64,000 nt of DNA from Paenibacillus sp. NAIST15-1. Lineage in GTDB: Bacteria > Bacillota > Bacilli > Paenibacillales > Paenibacillaceae. Made by a program: the position numbers and the translations under genes. This document shows positions 52,714-61,967 of this stretch, piece after piece. How positions within the stretch are numbered: position 1 is the stretch's first letter; each line of letters opens with the position of its first letter. The notes beneath the pieces were generated by a model. The model did no database searches. It was not told where the DNA came from and worked only from the letters and a program-made list of their open reading frames with translations. Location: NCBI RefSeq assembly GCF_001894745.1, contig NZ_BBYF01000004.1, forward strand, positions 186,001-250,000, read 5' to 3'.

Positions 52714-54258
52714 TTACATTTCTCCGGCTCTCAATTCACTTGCCTCATTCGAATTTTCGCCACGACCCTGACCTTGATCCCCTCGAATCATCCGAGCATT
52801 CCCCATAAGCGCAATACACACAAGCGCACATGCTACTGGGATGAGGGCCCATTGGAAGGTGCTAGCAATCGAGTCCGCGAGAGCTGTTGTCAGACCCCGG
52901 GCCACTTCAGGCGGAAGATCGCCCATCTGCCCGCTCATTAGTGTCTCGGGTTTAAGCTCCATCGCTGGACCGCCCGCAGGCATTACCTCCTGTAAACGCC
53001 CTTGGAACATATGCGACTGGATCGTACCGAACAAGGTGATACCAATCGTCATCCCAAGCGAGCGTGAGAAGGAAGCGGTCGAGTTCGCTGCGCCACGCTG
53101 ATGAAACTCCATGCCGTGCATAGAGGACATGCTGAGCAAGGAGAAGGAGAAGCCTACACCAAGTCCCGTTAAGACCATATACAGCGTCAACAACGTACGA
53201 GGTGTTTCTGTCGATATCGTACTGAGCGCGAACATACCGCCGATGAAGAAAATACCGGATACGATCATCAAACTGCGGTAGCTGCGCTTCGCAACCATAA
53301 TACCGGCAATCGAACTCGTCACAACGGAACCGATCATCATCGGTGTCAAGACGAGACCACTATCTGTTGCCGAGCCTCCATATACCCATTGGACAAACAG
53401 CGGGATATATACGGTAGCAATCACGAACGACACCCCGTAGAAGAAGCCGACACCCTGGCTTGCCGCAAACAAGCGGCGCTTGAACAGATTGAACGAAATA
53501 ATCGGTTCCTGCACCCGTGTCTCAATGATCAAGAAGGCGATCAAGAACACAAGGAATATCGCAAATAGACTTATAATAACTGTTGAATCCCAAGCGTACT
53601 CTTTGCCTCCAAGCTCAAGCGCGAACATAAAGCTGACGATTGCAACGACGAGCGTAATGGCTCCGCCCCAGTCAATGCGCTGCTTCTTGGTCGTAGTCTT
53701 CTCCTTATAGAACTGCATAATGAACCATAGGGAGATAAGGCCAAGCGGCAAGTTGATGTAGAATACCCACTCCCAACCGATATATTGGGTAATGTATGCG
53801 CCAAGCAGAGGGCCCGCCACACTCGATACTCCGAACACCGCACCAAATAACCCCGTCATCTTGCCCCGCTTCTCAGGCGGGAACACATCGAAAATAATCG
53901 TAAACGCGATCGGCATGACGGCACCGCCGCCAATCCCTTGAATCGCGCGGTAAATTGCAAGCTGAATCATGCTGTCCGCTGTTCCGCACAGCGCACTGCC
54001 GACCAAGAAGACGAGCAAACCGAACACATAGAACCGCTTGCGGCCATACATGTCGGACAGCTTTCCGAAAATCGGCATCCCTGCCATTGTCGCTACCATG
54101 TAGGCTGACGTCACCCACACGTACAAATTGAAGCCGCCCATCTCGCCTACAATCGTTGGCATCGCCGTTGCAACAATCGTATTGTCCATGGCTGCCATCA
54201 GGATACCAAGCAGCAGGCCGGCAACGACCATCCGCAGATTGCTTTCTTTCGTAATCAT
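52714..54258 (-). CDS. MFS drug exporter, DHA2 family (EmrB/QacA-like, 14 helices)
   Basis: A 514-residue proton-coupled multidrug exporter with 14 predicted transmembrane helices. It starts with the DHA2 signature LLLGILMAAMDNTIVATAMP (motif D1-type, acidic residue in helix 1), then motif A GKLSDMYGRKRFYVFG, motif B in YRAIQGIGGGAVMPIAF and motif C in GPLLGAYITQYIGWEWVFYINLPLG, given here as GPLLGAYIT. Start ATG at 54258 follows AGGAGGAATG. No regulator lies beside it. It probably gives tolerance to hydrophobic cations or detergents; the exact cargo cannot be read. Confidence 0.93.
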   Translation of the reverse strand: MITKESNLRMVVAGLLLGILMAAMDNTIVATAMPTIVGEMGGFNLYVWVTSAYMVATMAGMPIFGKLSDMYGRKRFYVFGLLVFLVGSALCGTADSMIQLAIYRAIQGIGGGAVMPIAFTIIFDVFPPEKRGKMTGLFGAVFGVSSVAGPLLGAYITQYIGWEWVFYINLPLGLISLWFIMQFYKEKTTTKKQRIDWGGAITLVVAIVSFMFALELGGKEYAWDSTVIISLFAIFLVFLIAFLIIETRVQEPIISFNLFKRRLFAASQGVGFFYGVSFVIATVYIPLFVQWVYGGSATDSGLVLTPMMIGSVVTSSIAGIMVAKRSYRSLMIVSGIFFIGGMFALSTISTETPRTLLTLYMVLTGLGVGFSFSLLSMSSMHGMEFHQRGAANSTASFSRSLGMTIGITLFGTIQSHMFQGRLQEVMPAGGPAMELKPETLMSGQMGDLPPEVARGLTTALADSIASTFQWALIPVACALVCIALMGNARMIRGDQGQGRGENSNEASELRAGEM

Positions 54259-54491
54259 TTGAATTCATTCCTCCTCAGGACACACCGTCATCTCTATACA
54301 GCAATGCACAGAGTTGCGGCTATCCATGTCTAACGAGATTTAATTATAATCTTTGCCTCTAACTTTTTCCACCAGAAAATGAACAGCGGGTCATTCCAGG
54401 CAGCGGGCAGGATACACATATAAGATTTGAGATGGATAGACAATAAGGGATTAGAAAGGGCTGCATCTCATCTCTATATTCTCCCCAAAAA

Positions 54492-54518
54492 AAGCTGCCT
54501 CTTATTAAGAGACAGCTT
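54492..54518 (-). terminator. Terminator of the thiamine-precursor transporter operon
   Basis: AAGCTGCCTCTT pairs with AAGAGACAGCTT (one G-T pair) just 7 bp after the ATPase stop. On the minus strand it is followed by TTTTTGGGG. Good terminator of the operon. Confidence 0.9.
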
Positions 54519-54524
54519 CACGCT

Positions 54525-55379
54525 TCAGCGTATAGGAGATGAAGATTGTATACTACGCAGCAGATCGGACAGTTCGCGCTTCATGCGGACGAACTCGGCC
54601 TCAGAAGCCAGCGCTTCCGTTCGCGGCCGCGCGAACGGGACAGCCACTCGCTCTAACACTTGCGCGGGGCGGTTGGATAGTACATATATCGTATCTGACA
54701 ACAGCAGCGCTTCCTCAATGCTGTGTGTAATGAACAGCACCGAGCGGCGATTGCGTTCCCACAGGTCAATGAGCCAGCGCTGCATATCACTGCGTGTTAG
54801 CGCGTCAAGTGCACTGAACGGCTCATCAAGCAGCATCAGCTCATGGGGGCTCATCATTGCGCGTAGGAAGGCGACACGCTGCTGCATGCCACCGGACAGC
54901 TCATGCGGATACGAGCGTTCATAACCCGTCAATCCAACATTGCTTAGCCAGCGGCGCGCTTGCTCCCGCGCCTCCTTCTTCGGCTTGCCTGCAATTTCTG
55001 GAGCGAGGATAACATTGTCCTCCACCGTTCTCCATGGGAACAACGCGGGCTGCTGCGGCATATAGCTGATATGGCCTGTCTGACCAACCACGTTCTGCCC
55101 ATGGACGAGAATATCCCCTTCTGATGGACGAAGCAGACCGCCAATGAGATGGAACAGTGTGCTCTTCCCCGATCCGGATGGGCCAATAATTGAGACGAAC
55201 TCTCCTGCTTGCACCGTAATGGATACTTGATCGAGCACATGAAGCCGTCCCGCTCGACCGTCAAATGACATGCTGACATCACGCAGCTCAAGAGCGGCCT
55301 GCTTCTGTACTGCCTCATGCTGATGCACATGATCAGCATCTCGCTGGGCAACTGGCTGTTGTTCGTTTGTTGTAATCAT
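54525..55379 (-). CDS. thiZ: Thiamine precursor (HMP) ABC transporter ATPase
   Basis: The ATPase of an importer, about 284 residues. An N-terminal charged extension of about 35 residues precedes the ABC domain: Walker A GPSGSGKST, Q-loop MPQQPALFPWRT, signature LSGGMQQR, Walker B LMLLDEP and the H-loop LFITHS. It is nearest to the SsuB/TauB/ThiZ group. In context (TPP riboswitch upstream, NMT1/THI5-like binding protein and small thiamine-binding protein in the same operon) it belongs to a thiamine-precursor importer, the ThiXYZ type. Start at 55379 is 8 bases after GGGGGAG. It overlaps nothing but follows the permease gene by 17 bp. Confidence 0.9.
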   Translation of the reverse strand: MITTNEQQPVAQRDADHVHQHEAVQKQAALELRDVSMSFDGRAGRLHVLDQVSITVQAGEFVSIIGPSGSGKSTLFHLIGGLLRPSEGDILVHGQNVVGQTGHISYMPQQPALFPWRTVEDNVILAPEIAGKPKKEAREQARRWLSNVGLTGYERSYPHELSGGMQQRVAFLRAMMSPHELMLLDEPFSALDALTRSDMQRWLIDLWERNRRSVLFITHSIEEALLLSDTIYVLSNRPAQVLERVAVPFARPRTEALASEAEFVRMKRELSDLLRSIQSSSPIR

Positions 55380-55395
55380 CTTTAACGCTCCCCCT

Positions 55396-56163
55396 TCACC
55401 CCTGCTTATTGTCACGGCGCCAATGAATGAGCAGCCGTTCCAATGCACATACGAGGCCGAACATGGCCAAGCTCAATAGAATGACAACTGCGATTGCCAC
55501 GAACATGCGATCCGTGCGATAGGCTGCTTTTTGCAGTACCATGTAGTAGCCGATCCCTTTGTCCGTCCCGAGCCACTCGGAAATAATCGCACTCATCACG
55601 CTATACGTCCCTGCTATTTTCAAGCCTGAGAAGACAGATGGAAGTGCATGGGGCAGCTCCAGCTTCCAGAACAGCTGCGACCGGCTCGCGCCCGCCATAC
55701 GCATATAATTCATCATCGTGCGGTCTGTCTGGGCAAGACCATCCAGGGTAGCCACGCATACGGGGAAGAAGCATACCAGCGTAATGGTGACAATCTTCGG
55801 CATGAGACCGAAGCCGAACCAGATCATGAGCAGCGGAAGCAGCGCAATTGTCGGGATATTCTGACTGACTATGACAAGCGGATAGATCGCCCGCTTCAGC
55901 CACGGCATCGGATGAAGCGAACAAGCCAGCAGCAGGCCGACAGCGGTGCCTACACAGAAGCCAATGAGCGTCAATTGAACGGAAGCCCATGTATGCATAA
56001 GCAGTCCGCCCCCATTGCTCACGGCCTCTTGTACAATATCGAGCGGACTGGGCAGCATCCACTTCTCAATGCCTGACACCATTACTCCTGCCTGCCATAT
56101 GGCGAGGAATAGAATAAATGCAATGATCGGAGGACCGATCTTCGCGATTCGACGTCCACTCAT
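55396..56163 (-). CDS. thiX: Thiamine precursor ABC transporter permease
   Basis: A 255-residue six-helix permease of the SsuC/TauC/ThiX group. The EAA-type loop that docks on the ATPase is around YMRMAGASRSQLFWKLELPH (about 155-175). The C-terminus ERLLIHWRRDNKQG is basic and cytoplasmic. Start at 56163 overlaps the end of the preceding small gene by 4 bp (ATGA), so expression is translationally coupled. It forms the membrane pore for the substrate, likely hydroxymethylpyrimidine or a related thiamine piece, bound by the lipoprotein encoded first in the operon. Confidence 0.9.
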   Translation of the reverse strand: MSGRRIAKIGPPIIAFILFLAIWQAGVMVSGIEKWMLPSPLDIVQEAVSNGGGLLMHTWASVQLTLIGFCVGTAVGLLLACSLHPMPWLKRAIYPLVIVSQNIPTIALLPLLMIWFGFGLMPKIVTITLVCFFPVCVATLDGLAQTDRTMMNYMRMAGASRSQLFWKLELPHALPSVFSGLKIAGTYSVMSAIISEWLGTDKGIGYYMVLQKAAYRTDRMFVAIAVVILLSLAMFGLVCALERLLIHWRRDNKQG

Positions 56164-56453
56164 GGCCGGTACTTCACCGTCAATTCATCCATCGTAATGC
56201 CGGAAGGCTTATACACAATCTTCACTTGCGACAATACATTGATGCTTCCCATCTCAATCATGGCCTTGTTCATATCCTCAATAATACGGAAGAGTTCACT
56301 AAGTTCGCCTTCCATCGTTGTCTCCAGTGGATTTACCTGATATTTCACACCCGATGCTTGAATGACTTCGATTGCACGATCTACATAGGGAATTACGTCT
56401 TCCCCATTTTTCGTCTTCGGAACGATCTGAATACTTACTAAACTGTTCGCCAT
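56160..56453 (-). CDS. Thiamine-binding protein, MTH1187/YkoF-like (UPF0045)
   Basis: A cytoplasmic protein of about 97 residues. The start NSLVSIQIVPKTKNGEDVIPY, shown by SIQIVPKT, and the pattern '(V/L)xPLETTMEGE' (here VNPLETTMEGELSEL) match the MTH1187/UPF0045 thiamine-binding family, whose Bacillus relative YkoF binds thiamine and HMP. Start at 56453 has a GAGGAGAAG site; an in-frame extension to 56477 is not supported. Its location inside a TPP-riboswitch-controlled transporter operon is strong support for a thiamine role, perhaps buffering the precursor after uptake. Confidence 0.88.
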   Translation of the reverse strand: MANSLVSIQIVPKTKNGEDVIPYVDRAIEVIQASGVKYQVNPLETTMEGELSELFRIIEDMNKAMIEMGSINVLSQVKIVYKPSGITMDELTVKYRP

Positions 56454-56615
56454 CTTGCTTCTCCTCCTCTTTCTCAATCCTCATGTAATGATCAACTTGT
56501 AACGGTCTTGGTGACGATTATCTCGTATCGATACCCTGTAACGATATACACAGGTAACGATATACAGCAAAAGGGCGCATATGCGCCCATTGCCTATTCC
56601 TATAACCGTATAGGC

Positions 56616-57674
56616 TTATGAAGCTGGCAAGAAGTCATTCGTAAACGCCTTGTCTACATCGATGCTCTTATCCATTAATTTGTTCTCCACGAGCCAATTC
56701 ATGTAATTTGCCCATACGTCACGCTTTTGCTCGCCCCAGCGAGGTGCATCGTCTTTATACTTCGGACTCAGCCATTTCTGGCTTGCGATAACCAGGTCTT
56801 TGTTCAAATCCGGCACAGCTTTAAGCAGCAGGTTGGCTGCATCTTCTGGATTGTCAATCGCATATTGATATCCCTTGGACGTAGCACGCATGAATGCCTT
56901 AATCAATTCAGGATCTTCCTTGATCAGCTTCTCGCTTGTCGAAAGAACCGGCGTATAATAATCGAGTTCCTTCGCATATTGATTGACGTACAGCATATCA
57001 ATCGGCTCACCGCGAAGCTCTGCTTCGATACCTGTCCAAGCGTAGAAGATCCACGCGAAATCAATATCCTTCTTCACGGCTGTAAAGTAATCGGCATTGC
57101 CCATGTTGACGCTCTTCAGCTTGCTGTAGTCGCCGCCGTCCTTTTCCATAATCGTGCGGATAATCATCTCCTCAACCGGAGAGCCCCAGCCGCCATACGT
57201 TTTGCCTTCAAAGTCCTTAGGTGACTTGATGTTCTTGTCCTTCGGCGCGGCAAAGCCTGATGTATTATGCTGAATGATCGCACCAATCGACACGATCGGA
57301 ACATTTTGTTGTCGAGCCATCGTAATACTTTCCTGAACACTAACACCGAATTGCGCTTCTCCCGATGCGATCATCGCCTCTGATGCGCCAGTACTCGGCT
57401 GCAATATCTCAACATTCAGACCTTCTTCCTCATAGTAGCCCTTCTCCTTAGCGACATACAAGCCAGTATGGTTCGTATTCGGCGTCCAATCAAGCACAAG
57501 CTTAATGTCGCGTTTCTCCTTCGACTTATCCGTTCCTTGCTCCTGAGTCGTGTTCCCCTCTGCCTGACTCCCTTGTCCTGCTTCTTGACCCTTGCCGCCG
57601 CAAGCAGCGAGCGCAAATGTCATCATGATAACGAGCGCCAGCATCAACCCTCGTGTAAAGCGTGTCCGTTGCAT
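56616..57674 (-). CDS. thiY: Thiamine precursor-binding lipoprotein (NMT1/THI5-like)
   Basis: An extracellular, lipid-anchored binding protein of 352 residues. Signal peptide with lipobox ALAAC (Cys about residue 25), then a Gly/Gln/Ser/Asp linker. The fold starts KLVLDWTPNTNHTGLYVAKE and continues GYYEEEGLNVEI, which are signature phrases of the NMT1/THI5-like family (binding HMP or related pyrimidines); further GEAQFGVSVQESI-type text is typical. First gene of the thi transporter operon, downstream of a TPP riboswitch. Start ATG at 57674 follows AAGGGGGATTCATC. The order ThiY-small binding protein-ThiX-ThiZ makes a complete importer. Confidence 0.93.
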   Translation of the reverse strand: MQRTRFTRGLMLALVIMMTFALAACGGKGQEAGQGSQAEGNTTQEQGTDKSKEKRDIKLVLDWTPNTNHTGLYVAKEKGYYEEEGLNVEILQPSTGASEAMIASGEAQFGVSVQESITMARQQNVPIVSIGAIIQHNTSGFAAPKDKNIKSPKDFEGKTYGGWGSPVEEMIIRTIMEKDGGDYSKLKSVNMGNADYFTAVKKDIDFAWIFYAWTGIEAELRGEPIDMLYVNQYAKELDYYTPVLSTSEKLIKEDPELIKAFMRATSKGYQYAIDNPEDAANLLLKAVPDLNKDLVIASQKWLSPKYKDDAPRWGEQKRDVWANYMNWLVENKLMDKSIDVDKAFTNDFLPAS

Positions 57675-57842
57675 ATGATGAATCCCCCTTTTCTTCCTTC
57701 CCTCACTAGTGGAGAGCCGATCATGAAATTAGAAAGTGCTTCGATAACGCCTGCCGCGTTCACCAGTTGGACGATCCGCTCGATCGTATATGTGTGGATG
57801 AGCAAGTTCCCGTCCCGCCGTCCTGCAACACGATTCAGATCC

Positions 57843-57873
57843 ACAAAAAAAAGCGCCCCCTCTGGGACGCTTT
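57843..57873 (-). terminator. Terminator in the TPP-controlled leader
   Basis: AAGCGTCCC pairs with GGGGCGCTT on the minus strand, followed by eight T. It is about 170 bp before the thiY start and about 180 bp after the TPP aptamer, so it fits the expression platform: with TPP bound transcription would stop here. Confidence 0.8.
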
Positions 57874-58055
57874 GTGTGCCGTTCTACGCGTATATGCGAA
57901 TGTGCATCATACGATGAATCACGTCAATAAGGTCATCCGGCATTCGTTCATCCGTACTGCAATCATGTCCATTCTGCCCAAAGCAGCGCACATTCATGCA
58001 GAGCATGACGAATAAGCAAGCAACCTAATTATAACAATAATGACGCGGTTCAACG

Positions 58056-58150
58056 TCTTTCCTACGCTGGCATTACCCAGATCAGGTGTAAGGGTCGGTA
58101 TCTTAATGGGATACAATCTCAGCCGGCCAAATTCCAGCACCCCTAGCGTG
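58056..58150 (-). promoter_or_regulatory. TPP riboswitch
   Basis: Minus-strand aptamer with the conserved thi-box segments: GGGGTGC near the 5' end, GGCTGAGA, ACCCTT, ACCTGATCTGGGTAATGCC and GCGTAGG. It senses thiamine diphosphate and controls the downstream thiY-(binding protein)-thiX-thiZ operon, so uptake is shut when thiamine is plentiful. The 57875-58055 interval and 58151-58470 have no gene that I can support. Confidence 0.95.
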
Positions 58151-58470
58151 CATATGCAGTTATCGAAGCTACCTATTACACGGGTAATTATAGTCCTCAT
58201 CCATCAGAAAGTCCAGTGACAAACAGAAATTGCAAAGTGTCCGCTGATCATTGGGGCAATGCTCATATCTCCCATCAACTTCGTTATTCGTATGCTTTAT
58301 GACAGCAGATTGCTCATATTCACTAGATTCCTGTCGAAAAAAGTTCCATGTGAAACAAGGGGCAATCTTCCATTTTAACTCAAAATAATTACCTCATTGA
58401 TTTCTTGGCGTAGAGAATCAAAGCTCATGCAAGGGCTACCAATTGACTAGGCAGCGTTTTATATCATTAC

Positions 58471-59880
58471 TTAAACCGGCGTAATATTTACTGTTCTGCT
58501 TGGATTATCCCACTTTACGCTGGCTCCCATGACTTTCGAAATAAAGCTTAACGGAACAAAGGTGCGTTCCCCGTTTTTTTCAACCGGATCATCGAGTTGG
58601 ATCTGTTGATCACCAGCCAATGCGGTTTTACCTCCCACGTTAACTGAATTGATTGTGCCGTTGTAGTTGATTTGAATGGTTTGAAAATCATTATTCCATT
58701 CCACTGTTGCACCCAAAGCCTCTGAAACGAAACGTACAGGAACATAAATGATGTCGGCTTTGGATTTATAATAAGGATACTCTTCACTTTGAATCGGATT
58801 GCCTTTAACATTGACCTTGACATCATAATAAATATCATCTTTATCGCTTACAGTATCAAGAATCATACCAGCCTTCACATCCACTCGAGAAATGGAGAGA
58901 TCGCGATTAAGGACATAAGCAAAGTTTCCATCCTTGCTGAAGCTGATCGCTTGCCGGGGCTCTAAAAATCCTTTTATACTCCCGATGATGCTGTTATCGG
59001 AGGTGCTGATTATATTAATGGAGTTATCCAGCTTGTTGCTGGCAAAAAGGATCTTTCCATCAGGAGAAAGGGATGCGCCGTAAGGATCGCGCCCAACCTT
59101 TACCTCGCCAATGATTTTGCCTTGCGAGATGTCCACTATGGCAATACTATTACGCCCGCTGTTTGCCGCATACATGGTAGAGCCATCGGCGGATATTGAA
59201 ATCGCTCGAATCTTCGAGAATCCGGAGATCTCATGTATGATTGCATTGGTTTTGACATCCACAACCGATACCTTGTCTCCCTTGAAGTTAGTAACAAACA
59301 CATAACGACCGTCGGGAGATACTTTTATCCCTTGACGAGGTTGGGAGAATCCCGGAATGACAGCGGTCGTCTTATGCTGCCCGAGATCTACAACCGTTAC
59401 TGTACTTTTGGCTTCATTGTTGACATACATGGTATTTCCGTCCGCGGTGACATCAGTTCCAAATGCGCCTTGACCTACTGCAACCTCATCCTTCAATGCC
59501 AAGTCTTCCGTGTTGTAAAATCGCAGGGTGCCCAGTGTGCTATCCGAAACGACAAACTGCGTACCGCCGTTAATGAACATAATGTTTCTTGGTGTGACAA
59601 AGCCGCGGATCTCCTTACGCAAAGTTCCTTTGGCAAGATCATAGACTCGAATCCATGGCTGACGACTATCCGAGACAACCGCAGTTTGCTCGTCGAGACT
59701 TACGGCCAATGAGTTATTGATAATCTCGCCGTCAAAGGGGCGGATTGCCGCAGCGGTGTTGTTTCCCGCAGCCGAGATCGAAGCCAAATTGTTATCAGCA
59801 GCCAAAATAATCGCCGGTTGAATAACGGAAAGTACCATTCCGGCAAAAAGTACAGGTTTTATCATTTTGTTTACCATCAT
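58471..59880 (-). CDS. Secreted YVTN-type beta-propeller protein with stalk domain
   Basis: A 469-residue exported protein. The signal peptide (about 1-28) ends near IILAADN. Residues about 45-345 form YVTN/cytochrome-D1-like propeller blades, with repeats like VTADGNTMYVNNEAKSTV, VSPDGRYVFVTNFKGDKV, ISADGSTMYAANSGRNSI and LSPDGKILFASNKLDNSI. The last about 95 residues are two copper-amine-oxidase-like stalk repeats (YVPVRFVSEALGATVEWN and FVPLSFISKVMGASVKW) as in the NlpC/P60 protein. It is likely cell-wall-associated and may bind another surface ligand. It is divergent from a two-component system. Start ATG at 59880 follows GAGG at 10 bases. Confidence 0.88.
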   Translation of the reverse strand: MMVNKMIKPVLFAGMVLSVIQPAIILAADNNLASISAAGNNTAAAIRPFDGEIINNSLAVSLDEQTAVVSDSRQPWIRVYDLAKGTLRKEIRGFVTPRNIMFINGGTQFVVSDSTLGTLRFYNTEDLALKDEVAVGQGAFGTDVTADGNTMYVNNEAKSTVTVVDLGQHKTTAVIPGFSQPRQGIKVSPDGRYVFVTNFKGDKVSVVDVKTNAIIHEISGFSKIRAISISADGSTMYAANSGRNSIAIVDISQGKIIGEVKVGRDPYGASLSPDGKILFASNKLDNSINIISTSDNSIIGSIKGFLEPRQAISFSKDGNFAYVLNRDLSISRVDVKAGMILDTVSDKDDIYYDVKVNVKGNPIQSEEYPYYKSKADIIYVPVRFVSEALGATVEWNNDFQTIQINYNGTINSVNVGGKTALAGDQQIQLDDPVEKNGERTFVPLSFISKVMGASVKWDNPSRTVNITPV

Positions 59881-60022
59881 TCACTCATCGCCTCACTGGA
59901 AAAGTTTTGAGCCAACGTAAGATGGGGCTCTTGACCAATGTAACGGAGAATTGTAAAGATCATATAAAGAACATGAAAGCATCATGTCTGATAAAATGAT
60001 AGCCGTGGAGGTGAACGTTCCG

Positions 60023-60733
60023 ATGGATAAGCTGCAGCTTGAAGGTCCTATTCTGATTGCGGACGATGATGCTTCGCTCGTCTCGTTTTTGCAGGAATAC
60101 TTTGGGGCACTGAACTGCCGAGTGCTTGCCGCGAGCGATGGGCAGCGAGCTGTTGAACTGGTGAAAACTGAGGCTCCATCTTTCATCATTCTGGATATTA
60201 TGATGCCTTTCATGGACGGTACTACGGCATGCTGGGAAATACGCAAAATCAGCAGTGCGCCTATCGTCATGCTTACGGCTAAAATCGAGGAAGAGGACAA
60301 AATCCGGGGTTTGGAACGTGGAGCCGACGATTACTTGTGCAAACCGTTCAGCCCGCGAGAACTCGTCGCCCGGATGCAGGCAATTCTACGCCGGATGCGT
60401 ACGTCGGAGCGGAAAGCTTCGGGGCTCATTTTGAACAATAACGCGAATTTGTTATACGAATCCGAAAGCCATCGGTTTTATTGGAAGAAAGCACCCCTGC
60501 AATTCACGTACCAGGAAGCTCAAATTGTCATCACCTTGCTCAAAATGCAAGGGAAAGTCTGTACCCGCGAGCATTTGCTGAACGTGCTGTATCCGCTGGG
60601 CGATAAAGATGTTGTCGACCGCATCGTGGATGTGCATATCGGAAATATCCGGCAAAAGATCCGTGATACTGATCCCGGATTCGATCTCATTGAAACCGTC
60701 CGGAGCATCGGCTACCGGTTAAAGGAAGGGTAA
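60023..60733 (+). CDS. OmpR-family response regulator
   Basis: A cytoplasmic DNA-binding regulator of about 236 residues. The receiver domain has ADDDASLVSF (acid pocket), phospho-acceptor Asp58 in IILDIMMPFMDG, and Lys in YLCKPFSP. The winged-helix output domain follows: FTYQEAQIVITLLKMQGKVC, then IVDVHIGNIRQKIRD and IETVRSIGYRL near the end, as in OmpR/PhoB. Start at 60023 is 11 bases after GGAGG. It is followed by its kinase 3 bp later, so the pair is an operon. The divergent beta-propeller gene (59880) is the natural target. Confidence 0.92.
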   Translation: MDKLQLEGPILIADDDASLVSFLQEYFGALNCRVLAASDGQRAVELVKTEAPSFIILDIMMPFMDGTTACWEIRKISSAPIVMLTAKIEEEDKIRGLERGADDYLCKPFSPRELVARMQAILRRMRTSERKASGLILNNNANLLYESESHRFYWKKAPLQFTYQEAQIVITLLKMQGKVCTREHLLNVLYPLGDKDVVDRIVDVHIGNIRQKIRDTDPGFDLIETVRSIGYRLKEG

Positions 60734-60736
60734 ACG

Positions 60737-61798
60737 GTGAAAATCAAACTCATTTACAAGCTCCTGGCGATTAACGCGCTAGTCTTAATTTTGCTGGTAG
60801 CCGGAATCAGCATTGGATTTAGTCAGTACACGCTTCAACTGATAGAAGAAAACCGCTTGATGGTGTACCAAAATTTCCTCATGTTCCAATCGGCCACGGG
60901 GCGTTATCTTCTATATACCAGTCTAGCCATCATCCCCCTCTCCATTGGGATTAACTGGCTGTTCACCCGTTCGATCGTCCGCCCCTTATCCGGGATGCGG
61001 AAGCTGACTGAACGAGTCGCGAGCGGAGATTATACCGTGAGGGCAGAGATTCGATCGAACGACGAAATCGGCGATTTGGCTCGTTCATTCAACCAAATGG
61101 GCAAGGAACTTGAGAGGATCGAACAGCTTCGAAGAAGCCTTGTGGCGGACGTAGCCCACGAGCTCAGAAATCCGCTATCTACGGTACGGGGCTATATGGA
61201 AGCGATGAAAGACGGCGTCCTCTCCGCAAAGCCCGAAACGCTCGATAAATGTTACCACGAGGTAGAGCGGCTCGTTTATCTGGTGGAGGACATTCACCGC
61301 CTGGCTGTGGCGGAGAGCGATTTGAAAGCGGCCATTCCCTCAAATCCGGTCGATCTCCGATCCGTTGCCCAAGAAGCCGCTTCAAGGTATATGCCGAAAT
61401 GGGAGGAAAAAGCAATTGTTTTTCAAGAGGATGTACCTTCCTCCCCGGTCTGCGTCATGATCGACAAAGTTCACGCCCTACGCGTATTTGAGAATCTGTT
61501 CGACAACGCGATGCGCTATACGCCGAATGGTCATTCGGTTCGTTTATCGATGCAAGCAAACGCTAAAATGCTCCGCGTGGAGGTTACGAATACTGGAGCG
61601 GAGATTGCACCCGAGCATCTGACGCTTTTGTTCGAACGATTTTACCGAGTTGATCCTTCACGCTCGCGCACGTACGGTGGTGCGGGCATTGGGCTTTCGA
61701 TCGTGCGCGACATCGTGGAACGGGCAGGCGGACGCGTGTGGGCAACAAGCGGGAATGGTTCCGTGACGATACATGCGGAACTGCCGGCTGAATCATGA
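60737..61798 (+). CDS. BaeS-like sensor histidine kinase
   Basis: A 353-residue membrane kinase. Helix 1 (about 8-28), a very short extracellular loop (about 30-57), helix 2 (about 58-76), then HAMP (about 77-128), the dimerisation domain with the phospho-acceptor His141 in DVAHELRNPLSTV, and the ATPase domain with N-box NLFDNAMRYTPNG, F-box LLFERFYRVD and G2 box GAGIGLSIV. The minimal loop suggests an intramembrane-type sensor, as in LiaS-like or BceS-like kinases, rather than an extracellular ligand binder. Start is a GTG at 60737 after AGGAAGGG. It is the second gene of the operon with the response regulator. Confidence 0.93.
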   Translation: MKIKLIYKLLAINALVLILLVAGISIGFSQYTLQLIEENRLMVYQNFLMFQSATGRYLLYTSLAIIPLSIGINWLFTRSIVRPLSGMRKLTERVASGDYTVRAEIRSNDEIGDLARSFNQMGKELERIEQLRRSLVADVAHELRNPLSTVRGYMEAMKDGVLSAKPETLDKCYHEVERLVYLVEDIHRLAVAESDLKAAIPSNPVDLRSVAQEAASRYMPKWEEKAIVFQEDVPSSPVCVMIDKVHALRVFENLFDNAMRYTPNGHSVRLSMQANAKMLRVEVTNTGAEIAPEHLTLLFERFYRVDPSRSRTYGGAGIGLSIVRDIVERAGGRVWATSGNGSVTIHAELPAES

Positions 61799-61848
61799 TC
61801 ATAGAAAATCCCTCAGGGAGCGAACCGCTCGGACAAACTCCCTATACA

Positions 61849-61916
61849 AAGACCCCAACACCGTGATAGGCTCCCATCACTTGACAGGGAGAACTTCATA
61901 TCGGTATCGGGGTCTT
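61849..61916 (+). terminator. Terminator after the BaeS-like kinase
   Basis: AAGACCCC pairs with GGGGTCTT, with an inner stem GTGAT/ATCAC, followed by CATTTATT. It is about 50 bp after the kinase stop and ends the two-gene operon before the convergent yhhQ gene. Confidence 0.7.
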
Positions 61917-61967
61917 CATTTATTAAGAAAGCTAGAACCGCTTTACCAAGTCAACCATTGGCGCTCC

